From Bacillota bacterium (lineage in GTDB: Bacteria; Bacillota; Sulfobacillia; Sulfobacillales; Sulfobacillaceae): a DNA stretch of 5,119 bases. Shown here one piece after another: positions 1 through 5,011 of this stretch; position 1 is the first letter of the stretch; each line of letters begins with the position of its first letter. Below the pieces are notes generated by a model. That model saw nothing but the letters and a program-made list of their open reading frames with translations, was not told the origin of the DNA and did not search any database. The position numbers were made by a program, and so were the translations under genes. The stretch is taken from NCBI GenBank assembly GCA_021820675.1, contig JAKADI010000191.1, forward strand, positions 1 through 5,119, given 5' to 3'.

Positions 1-455
1 TCGCCTCCTGAAAAGCCTTCGTTCAGGTAACGGTTGGCAAACTTGGGATCCATGTCAAGAAATTCCATGGTACTATCGAGATTGTCGCGAAATTCCTTTA
101 AGGGGATAGGGCGTCCTTCTTCGCGCTGGGCGTTGATTGCCGTGCGAAGAAAATTAGCTGTGGTAACACCAGAAATTTCACTCGGGTATTGCATTGCTAA
201 GAATAGCCCCGCGCGTGCCCGAGCATCAGTTTTCATCGCTAGGACATCTTGGCCGTCCAATAAAATTTCGCCATTCGTGATATGATAATGAGGATGGCCC
301 ATTAGGGTTTGAGCCAGCGAGGTTTTGCCTGTCCCGTTGGGACCCATGACGGCATGAATTTCACCGCCCTTCACAGTCAAGTTAACCCCTTTAAGAATAG
401 GCTTGTCGTCAATGGTGACATGTAAATCTCTGATTTCCAGCACTGGTGCGGACAT
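1..455 (-). CDS. sufC: Fe-S cluster assembly ATPase SufC (5' part; truncated at left edge)
   Basis: SufC is the cytoplasmic ABC-type ATPase that works with SufB and SufD to build and transfer Fe-S clusters; it is not a membrane transporter subunit. Reading leftward from ATG at 455, 151 whole codons are visible of about 250 usual for the family. Seen: Walker A GPNGTGKT at residues 38-45, Q-loop region LFLAMQYPSEISGV at 84-97 (Q89), and the start of the ABC signature, GFSGG at 147-151, where the window ends. The Q-loop region AMQYP.EI.GV and the GFSGGE-type signature (rather than LSGGQ) are typical of SufC among ABC ATPases. Walker B and the H-loop lie outside. The start is supported by AGGAGGGG at 460-467. 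The Walker A carries T-G-K-T where many SufC have S-G-K-S, a conservative change. sufB, sufD and sufS would be expected further left, but this is not visible. Confidence 0.95.
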   Translation of the reverse strand, partial: MSAPVLEIRDLHVTIDDKPILKGVNLTVKGGEIHAVMGPNGTGKTSLAQTLMGHPHYHITNGEILLDGQDVLAMKTDARARAGLFLAMQYPSEISGVTTANFLRTAINAQREEGRPIPLKEFRDNLDSTMEFLDMDPKFANRYLNEGFSGG

Positions 456-478
456 GAGACCCCTCCTGATTCATTTCC

Positions 479-491
479 GAGTAATTTACTC
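479..491. promoter_or_regulatory. 13-bp palindrome in the sufC leader, possible operator
   Basis: GAGTAA-T-TTACTC is a perfect inverted repeat with one central base. It lies between the proposed sufC promoter and the sufC ribosome binding site. That is a suitable place for a repressor operator, and suf operons are commonly controlled by iron or Fe-S sensing regulators. It does not obviously match the Fur, SufR or IscR consensus I know, so no regulator is named. The arms are only 6 bp, so chance is possible. Confidence 0.3.
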
Positions 492-504
492 CGTATTTAT
501 ATTT

Positions 505-532
505 AGTGTATTCCACTCAGTGTAAAAGTCAA
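505..532 (-). promoter_or_regulatory. Candidate sigma-A promoter for sufC
   Basis: Read on the minus strand there is a -35 TTGACT (527-532), a 16-base spacer and a -10 TACACT (505-510). These match the consensus at 5 and 4 of 6 positions. Transcription would start near 497, giving a leader of about 40 bases. A second TTGAC copy lies at 535-539, and A/T-rich hexamers around 496-505 offer alternative -10 boxes, so the exact site is uncertain. Inference from consensus only. Confidence 0.45.
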
Positions 533-645
533 CCGTCAAAAGATTTTTCGAAAACTTGATAGACCTGTCTGGCGGGGCAATGAATGACATAAATAAAGTT
601 CAGGACTAGCACTTATGGAAGAGCATATAACATCTGAATAACGCA

Positions 646-654
646 TGATATACT
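646..654 (+). promoter_or_regulatory. Possible extended -10 promoter for yqeG
   Basis: TGATATACT combines the extended -10 dinucleotide TG with TATACT (5 of 6 to consensus). It sits 31 bases before the yqeG start, which would put transcription near 661, just ahead of the AGGGAGG ribosome binding site at 671-677. No good -35 is seen at normal spacing. TATAAC at 626-631 is an alternative -10, also without a clear -35. Weak call based on motif only. Confidence 0.3.
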
Positions 655-684
655 GAATGAAAATAGAGGAAGGGAGGTCAGTGG

Positions 685-1194
685 ATGATAAAATTGTTGC
701 AGCCGCGCCTTTTTCTTACCTCTGTTTTCGATTTGGATTTGGCCCGTTTACGCGAGAGAGGCGTACACGGACTGATAATGGATCTGGATAATACCCTGGT
801 AGGTTGGAATCGGCCGGATTTGAGTCGTGAACTGAAGGTGTGGTTTCAAGAGGTTCGGGATCATGGATTCAAAATGTGTATTGTGTCCAATAACTTGACG
901 GATCGCGTGGAACAATTTGCGGAAAAAGTCGGGGTGATGGCGATTCCGAAAGCGGCAAAACCGCGTCGTCGTTCATTTCGTTTGGCAATGAGACGAATGG
1001 GAACAACGCGTCATACTACGGCTGTGATCGGTGACCAAGTTTTTACCGATATTTTGGGCGGGAACCGTTTAAGGTTGTTTACGATTCTGGTCCACCCTAT
1101 TGATGCTCGCGAATATTGGACGACACGGTTGGTACGGAAAGTGGAACGATATGTCGTCAGACGGCCGCATTTACCACAAAGTTTTTCACGGTAG
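685..1194 (+). CDS. yqeG: YqeG family HAD IIIA-type phosphatase
   Basis: A 169-residue soluble HAD-superfamily hydrolase of the YqeG family, close to the usual 165-175 residues. HAD motif I is DLDNT at residues 33-37 (nucleophile D33, acid/base D35). Motif II is the serine in IVSNN (S68). The motif III lysine is K92 in KAAKP. Motif IV is GDQVFTD at 116-122 (D117, D122), followed by the family-typical LGGNR. All catalytic positions are present. The family is related to the GEP4/PgpP-type phosphatidylglycerophosphate phosphatases, but the substrate of bacterial YqeG proteins is not settled, so only phosphatase activity is proposed. The start is set by AGGGAGG at 671-677, seven bases before ATG. 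In Bacillus yqeG lies in yqeG-yqeH-aroE; here it is also upstream of aroE, but no yqeH GTPase is found. It appears to be the first gene of the rightward unit. Confidence 0.93.
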   Translation: MIKLLQPRLFLTSVFDLDLARLRERGVHGLIMDLDNTLVGWNRPDLSRELKVWFQEVRDHGFKMCIVSNNLTDRVEQFAEKVGVMAIPKAAKPRRRSFRLAMRRMGTTRHTTAVIGDQVFTDILGGNRLRLFTILVHPIDAREYWTTRLVRKVERYVVRRPHLPQSFSR

Positions 1195-1265
1195 GACACG
1201 AGTCGACACGTTTTGTAAGAGTCTCCCGCTAGGATAAATCTTAGTGAATTTAAGGGGGACTTGAC

Positions 1266-1634
1266 ATGGTACACCGCGTGGGCACATTGCTGAGAAACCC
1301 GGAACTTGACGAAATAATTCGGCTGATGTTCTGGCCATATCGTATACGGTGCGTATCAGGGAAGTGGATGTCGAGAGGTCAGTGGGACAGTCGGATCGGC
1401 TGCATGATTGTAGACTGGTTTCAGTGCACATCCAGTGAGCGCCGCGCTGTCCTTGCATGGGAGCAACAGTCCTCCCTTATGCTAATAGATATATCAGGCA
1501 TATTGTCGTTATCATTTCGGACCAACCGGCGGATTTTTAAGCCGCCGTTCTATTGGGATGGACTAGTGGATGAAGTGGTGCGTCACATCGGCGTTGTCGA
1601 TCATCAAAAACGTGTGGTTCAGCAGATTTTGTAG
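1266..1634 (+). CDS. Uncharacterised 122-residue ORF, possibly the 5' part of a decayed gene
   Basis: I do not recognise this protein. In favour of translation: AAGGGGGA at 1252-1259 lies six bases before ATG, and the ORF lies on the same strand as its neighbours, 71 bases after yqeG. No signal peptide, membrane segment or catalytic motif is evident; residues 70-82 (SLMLIDISGILSL) are merely hydrophobic. Against: it is rich in Trp, Cys, Arg and Met, and uses codons such as ATA, TGC, TCA and CTA far more than the flanking genes. In codons 1322-1435 few begin with G (7 of 38 by hand count, against 16 of 38 one frame away). After the TAG stop the same frame stays open and coding-like to a TGA at 1719-1721, adding about 29 residues. 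The last third (about 1540-1634, with WDGLVDEVVRHIG) looks the most protein-like. It may be a genuine small gene, or the residue of a longer frame-disrupted gene. Confidence 0.38.
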   Translation: MVHRVGTLLRNPELDEIIRLMFWPYRIRCVSGKWMSRGQWDSRIGCMIVDWFQCTSSERRAVLAWEQQSSLMLIDISGILSLSFRTNRRIFKPPFYWDGLVDEVVRHIGVVDHQKRVVQQIL

Positions 1635-1873
1635 TGGCCTGGTTCGGCGGTGGATGAGATGGAACTGCGTCGTCTGAAATTTCAGCCATGGGTTCGCCGT
1701 AAACAGCATCTTCGAAGGAATTGAGTGCATGGGACAACGTCGCGGCTAAAGTAGGACCTTGGCGTATGGGTTGTGAATTTTTCTGTTTGCCGGAGGGTCG
1801 AAGTTTTGCGTTCTGGGCCGGGATAGTCGCTTCGATAATCAATTAACCGATCGTGGAGATGTGACACAACGTT
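1635..1873 (+). other. 239-base gap before aroE without a convincing intact gene
   Basis: No intact gene is visible. The frame of the preceding ORF continues after its TAG to 1721, with a possible internal start at 1659 (MELRRLKFQPWVRRKQHLRRN-like reading). A second frame, that of aroE, is open from about 1724 to a TAA at 1844-1846 and reads like protein (ELSAWDNVAAKVG, then CLPEGRSFAFWAG), but has no start with a ribosome binding site. The region ends at the weak aroE translation signal, GTGGAG at 1854-1859. No hairpin followed by a T run was found, so transcription from yqeG could continue into aroE. Best read as the 3' remains of a disrupted gene, or as a spacer. Confidence 0.35.
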
Positions 1874-2665
1874 ATGGAATTATTTGCATTTTTCGGCCGG
1901 CCGATTCACCATTCTTTGTCTCCTCAAATGCATAATGCCGCGTTTAAGTATTCCGATCGACCAGCGTTTTATTTTCCTGTAGAGTGTTCTCCAGCGGAAC
2001 TGTCTTATCGATTGGATGCCTTTCGCCAATTAAACGGACGGGGAGCGAATCTTACGAGGCCGTTGAAGGAACTCATTATACCGCATTTACGGGAGAAGAC
2101 TCCTTGGGTGGAGAAAACTCAAGCCGCCAATGTGGTGGCATGGCAGGAGGATGGGTGGATTGGTGATAATACAGATGTTCAAGCGTTAGTGGCGGCGATT
2201 CCCCCCGCCGCGCTAAGCCATTTTGGAGGCGTGGCATGGGTCTTGGGCCAAGGCGGCGCGGCGCGTGCCAGTACGGTTGCTTTGCAGGAGAGAGGATATG
2301 ATGTTGTCGTATTCGGGCGGGCATCGACAAGACCGGTATGGCACGATCGCTGGGAGAGGTGGAACTACTCGAAATTCCTTCAGCCTCAGTGCGACGTGTT
2401 CGTCAATGCCACCCCTATTGGCCAAATGGGAGAAGCGCGCTGGCCTATTGAACCGCAGTTTGATGTGCACACGGTCGTCGTGGACTGGGTTTATCGGCCT
2501 AACATAACGCCACTGGTGGAAAAGGGCCGACAAGTTGGGTGTACCGTAGTGGATGGGTTGAGTTTATTGATTGAGCAGGCGGTATTTTCCTGGAAGCTGT
2601 GGTTTGGTTATAATGGCCCCTATCATGTGATGAAGAAAGCCGTGCAAGATTTCCATGATGACTAA
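1874..2665 (+). CDS. aroE: Shikimate dehydrogenase (NADP-dependent)
   Basis: Catalyses the reversible NADPH-dependent reduction of 3-dehydroshikimate to shikimate in the cytoplasm. The 263 residues compare with about 270 for typical AroE. Shikimate-binding SLSPQMHN is at residues 14-21. Catalytic K65 lies in NLTRPLK (59-65), N86 in AANVV, and catalytic D101 in GDNTD (97-101). The nucleotide-binding glycine loop GQGGAA (125-130) stands where GAGGAA is usual. NATPIG is at 178-183, and Q235 lies in the C-terminal EQAVFSWKLW. The usual N-R-T/S NADP-selecting motif reads G-R-A-S (148-151), keeping the arginine. All key residues are intact. An in-frame TGA at 1862-1864 forces the start to ATG 1874. 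Its ribosome site is poor (GTGGAG about 15 bases upstream), so initiation may depend on upstream translation or be weak. The 3' end overlaps the prepilin peptidase start by 11 bases. Confidence 0.95.
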   Translation: MELFAFFGRPIHHSLSPQMHNAAFKYSDRPAFYFPVECSPAELSYRLDAFRQLNGRGANLTRPLKELIIPHLREKTPWVEKTQAANVVAWQEDGWIGDNTDVQALVAAIPPAALSHFGGVAWVLGQGGAARASTVALQERGYDVVVFGRASTRPVWHDRWERWNYSKFLQPQCDVFVNATPIGQMGEARWPIEPQFDVHTVVVDWVYRPNITPLVEKGRQVGCTVVDGLSLLIEQAVFSWKLWFGYNGPYHVMKKAVQDFHDD

Positions 2666-3254
2666 TCTGGTCGCGAATTTGTGGCCGTCTTGCGGCATTG
2701 CCGGAATTATGGCGATTACGGCTTCGTATTGGGGGATGACACTGAAGGTGTCGTGGCGTTCTCGTGTACTGGTCGCATGTATTATCGTTGTCCTAAGCGG
2801 CCTATTTTCCTGGTATGACGGTAATTGGACGAAGGTAGACGACGTTTATGTGGGATTATGGACAGTAGTCGCCTACATAGATTGGAAAGAGCAGATTATA
2901 CCCAACCGCTGGGTTATCGGGACGTTGACATGGCGGATGATAACGATGTCGTGGGTCCCACCTTTAGTGGCTTCCAGTATAGCTACGGGATTAGGACTTT
3001 TGGGATTTTACTTTCTTGTTCATTTTGTGACACGTGGTGGACTGGGCATGGGTGACGTCAAGTTTAGTGGATCCCAGGGTATGGCTTTAGGGTGGCCACA
3101 AGGCTTACTGGCCTCGGTTATCGGGTTGTGGGCAGCCGGTCTGTTTTCTCTGATTTTACTCCTCGTCTTTCGCCGATCACGGTCCCAAACGATTGCATTA
3201 GGTCCTTTTTTGGTTATGGGAGGCTTTGCCGGGCTCTTGGGGATACTCCACTAA
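2655..3254 (+). CDS. Prepilin peptidase, A24 family, without N-methyltransferase domain
   Basis: A 199-residue polytopic membrane aspartyl protease of the type that cleaves leader peptides of type IV prepilins and pseudopilins at the cytoplasmic face. The two catalytic aspartates are visible: D76 in YIDWKEQIIPN (74-84) and D134 in GLGMGDVKF (129-137), the GxGD motif. A downstream IALGPF (180-185) also fits the family. About six hydrophobic segments fit a membrane protein: near 12-30, 37-52, 66-76, 102-125, 150-172 and 180-198. The bifunctional PilD/ComC enzymes, about 250 residues, carry an N-terminal cytoplasmic methyltransferase domain with paired CxxC motifs. That is absent here, so methylation of the mature pilin is either missing or done elsewhere; shorter TadV/CpaA-like A24 enzymes are the closest layout. 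The start overlaps aroE and no clear ribosome site is seen, suggesting coupling; ATG at 2658 is an equal alternative. No pilin or pilus ATPase lies in the window. Confidence 0.88.
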   Translation: MMTNLVANLWPSCGIAGIMAITASYWGMTLKVSWRSRVLVACIIVVLSGLFSWYDGNWTKVDDVYVGLWTVVAYIDWKEQIIPNRWVIGTLTWRMITMSWVPPLVASSIATGLGLLGFYFLVHFVTRGGLGMGDVKFSGSQGMALGWPQGLLASVIGLWAAGLFSLILLLVFRRSRSQTIALGPFLVMGGFAGLLGILH

Positions 3255-3271
3255 TTCTCAAGCATCAAGCC

Positions 3272-3304
3272 CCCCACAGGTTTTGAACCGGGCGATACGT
3301 GGGG
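3272..3304 (+). repeat. Nested inverted repeat in the gap before aroC
   Basis: CCCCAC (3272-3277) can pair with GTGGGG (3299-3304), and the loop contains a second small stem, GGTT (3279-3282) with AACC (3286-3289). No T run follows, so it does not look like an intrinsic terminator. It could be a leader structure affecting aroC expression or mRNA stability in the 94-base gap, the only real gap between aroE and aroB. The stems are short, so chance is possible. Confidence 0.25.
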
Positions 3305-3334
3305 TGTGGACGAAGAAAGTCATGCAGATTGGTG

Positions 3335-3340
3335 AAAGGA
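3335..3340 (+). promoter_or_regulatory. Ribosome binding site deciding the aroC start
   Basis: AAAGGA lies eight bases before ATG 3349. That start gives the family-typical N-terminus, with GESHG near residue 10. The other in-frame ATGs at 3226, 3322 and 3340 have poorer upstream sites. ATG 3226 also lies inside the end of the prepilin peptidase gene. Confidence 0.6.
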
Positions 3341-3348
3341 TGAGAGAT

Positions 3349-4506
3349 ATGGCATTGTGGCACTTCATGACAGCGGGGGAATCGCATGGCCCGGGTCTTG
3401 TAGGCATTGTCGATGGGGTTCCGGCGGGAGTGCCGGTTACCAGTGATATTGTTAATCAGGATTTGGCACGGCGCCAGAAAGGTTACGGACGTGGCGGGCG
3501 GATGGCCATTGAAAAAGACCAAGTAGAATTCTTTGGCGGAGTTCGTCACGGAAAAACCATGGGCAGCCCTGTGGCATTATTGGTGAAAAACCGGGATTTT
3601 GTCAATTGGCAAGAGTCGATGGATCCGGGTGAAGGGAAAGCGGACCGGGTCATCACGCGCCCACGTCCCGGACATGCAGACCTCGTAGGAGGAATCAAAT
3701 ATCAACACCGTGACCTGCGTAATGTTTTGGAGCGGGCATCTGCTCGGGAAACAACGATGCGCGTGGCATTAGGGGCTGTAGCGCGTAGCTTTTTACGGGA
3801 ACTGGGCGTGGAAGTGAGAGGCCACGTTATCAGCATCGGCGATGTTCGGGCGCCATACCAAGACTACACCTTGGAACAAATTGTGGCGGCAGAAACTTCC
3901 CCGGTACGCACGGTGGATCCCAGCACGGAAACAGCGATGACCGCGGCGATTGACCGTGCCAAGGAGGACGGTGATACCTTAGGCGGTGTATTTGAGATTA
4001 AGGCGTTCGGCCTTCCGGTTGGATTAGGGAGTTATGCGCAGTGGAATCGACGCCTTGAAGGGCAATTGGCGCAATCTCTCTTAAGTATTCCCGCGATGAA
4101 AGCGGTTGAGGTAGGGACAGGTATGGCTCAAGCAGATGTACCAGGCTCCGAAGTGCACGATGCAATTTGGTGGGAGAAGGCGCAAGGCTTTACGAGATTG
4201 AGCAATCGCGCGGGCGGCATCGAGGGGGGAATCACGACGGGAATGCCGATGGTCGTTCGGGTTGCCATGAAACCTTTATCCACCTTACTTTCTCCTTTGG
4301 GGTCTTACGATATCGAAACCAAAGAGCCTTTTCTTGCGCAAGTTGAGCGTTCTGATGTGACGGCTGTCCCTGCAGCTGTGGTGGTTGGTGAAGCGATGGT
4401 CCTCCATGTCTTGGCTAATGCCATATTGGAGAAATTTGGTGGTGACAGTTTGTCTGAAATTGCTCAGCGAATTCGGGCCTGGGATCGATATGTCAGGGAA
4501 TACTAG
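3349..4506 (+). CDS. aroC: Chorismate synthase
   Basis: Converts 5-enolpyruvylshikimate-3-phosphate to chorismate, the last shikimate-pathway step, using reduced FMN that is not consumed overall; the enzyme is a cytoplasmic tetramer. The 385 residues from ATG 3349 match the 385-390 typical of Gram-positive AroC. Signatures in order: TAGESHG at 8-14 (catalytic H13), KGYGRGGRM at 44-52, RPRPGHADLVG at 104-114 (second catalytic H109), RASARETTMRVA at 129-140, NRAGGIEGGITTG at 286-298, and RSDVTAVPAA at 334-343. Nothing is missing. The open frame extends upstream to an ATG at 3226, but that would overlap the prepilin peptidase gene and add about 41 unconserved residues. The 3' end overlaps aroK by 17 bases. 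The gene follows a 94-base gap, so it might also have its own control, though no convincing promoter was found. Confidence 0.97.
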   Translation: MALWHFMTAGESHGPGLVGIVDGVPAGVPVTSDIVNQDLARRQKGYGRGGRMAIEKDQVEFFGGVRHGKTMGSPVALLVKNRDFVNWQESMDPGEGKADRVITRPRPGHADLVGGIKYQHRDLRNVLERASARETTMRVALGAVARSFLRELGVEVRGHVISIGDVRAPYQDYTLEQIVAAETSPVRTVDPSTETAMTAAIDRAKEDGDTLGGVFEIKAFGLPVGLGSYAQWNRRLEGQLAQSLLSIPAMKAVEVGTGMAQADVPGSEVHDAIWWEKAQGFTRLSNRAGGIEGGITTGMPMVVRVAMKPLSTLLSPLGSYDIETKEPFLAQVERSDVTAVPAAVVVGEAMVLHVLANAILEKFGGDSLSEIAQRIRAWDRYVREY

Positions 4507-5011
4507 GCCCCATCTGGTGTTGATCGGCATGATGGGCAGTGGTAAATCGACAGTTGGCCGACTGTTGGCAGATGCTTTGGATTGGCCCTTTTATGATCTC
4601 GATGAGCAAATTGAAATACAAGCCCATATGACGGTTGGTCAAATTTTTCAAACCTATGGGGAGAAGACGTTTCGGCAATGGGAAATTCAGACCTTAGCGC
4701 TTGTGTTAAGCTATTCGCCTGCCATAGTCTTGGCCTTGGGCGGAGGAACTTTACTTGACGAACAGACACACAAGATGGTCAACGGGCACTATATCATTTG
4801 GCTTGACGCACCCAGCAAGGACTTGTGGCTCCGGGTGAAGGATTCCGCAAGGCCGTTAGCGCAACAAGGAATGGAGGCTTTTGATCGTCTTCATCAAGAA
4901 CGCCGCGCCACCTATGAAAAATTAGCGTCCGTGCATATTACGTGCGTGGACGAACCTGACAAAGTAGTCGAGGCGATTGTGCAGAAAATAAGGAGCGACG
5001 GGAATGCATGA
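4490..5011 (+). CDS. aroK: Shikimate kinase
   Basis: Phosphorylates shikimate at the 3-hydroxyl with ATP, the fifth step of the pathway, in the cytoplasm. The 173 residues from ATG 4490 match the usual length of about 170. The P-loop GMMGSGKS is at residues 13-20. D36 and D38 in YDLDEQIE (35-42) serve Mg and shikimate binding. FRQWE at 61-65 holds the shikimate-binding arginine R62. ALGGGT at 82-87 is the Walker B-like loop. RPLAQ at 121-125 is the lid with its ATP-contacting arginine. ERRATY at 137-142 holds the C-terminal shikimate-binding arginine. The open frame reaches back to 4385, but that part is aroC sequence in another frame. ATG 4490 overlaps the aroC stop by 17 bases and has no evident ribosome site, so translation is probably coupled to aroC. 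The stop overlaps the aroB start by 8 bases. Confidence 0.95.
   Translation: MSGNTRPHLVLIGMMGSGKSTVGRLLADALDWPFYDLDEQIEIQAHMTVGQIFQTYGEKTFRQWEIQTLALVLSYSPAIVLALGGGTLLDEQTHKMVNGHYIIWLDAPSKDLWLRVKDSARPLAQQGMEAFDRLHQERRATYEKLASVHITCVDEPDKVVEAIVQKIRSDGNA

Noticed and set aside
34..285. 83-codon plus-strand ORF
   Set aside because: It is the antisense shadow of sufC, whose ATPase motifs are clear on the minus strand.
584..612. ATGACA plus TAGCAC as a yqeG promoter
   Set aside because: The -35 is good, but the -10 matches only 3 of 6 at normal spacing; the extended -10 at 646-654 is more plausible.
1229..1244. Imperfect hairpin CTAGGAT/ATCTTAG after yqeG as a terminator
   Set aside because: It has a G-T pair and a two-base loop, is A/T-rich, and is not followed by a T run.
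1011..1458. Minus-strand ORFs of 87 and 90 codons overlapping the yqeG end and the downstream region
   Set aside because: They are antisense to yqeG or to the plus-strand ORF and show no recognisable motif; I did not find a convincing ribosome site for them.
1537..1842. 101-codon minus-strand ORF between yqeG and aroE
   Set aside because: It starts with TTG directly after an in-frame stop and has no ribosome binding site. Its Ala/Pro/Ser/Thr-rich composition is what the reverse of a G-first plus-strand coding frame would give.
2213..2533. 106-codon and 84-codon minus-strand ORFs within aroE
   Set aside because: They lie entirely antisense to well-conserved aroE sequence, and no motif supports them.
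3226..3348. N-terminal extension of aroC from ATG 3226
   Set aside because: It overlaps the end of the prepilin peptidase gene, adds about 41 residues with no family counterpart, and ATG 3349 has a proper ribosome site and the expected N-terminus.
4385..4489. Longer aroK start at ATG 4385
   Set aside because: This stretch encodes the conserved C-terminus of AroC in another frame. Family length and the P-loop position fit ATG 4490.
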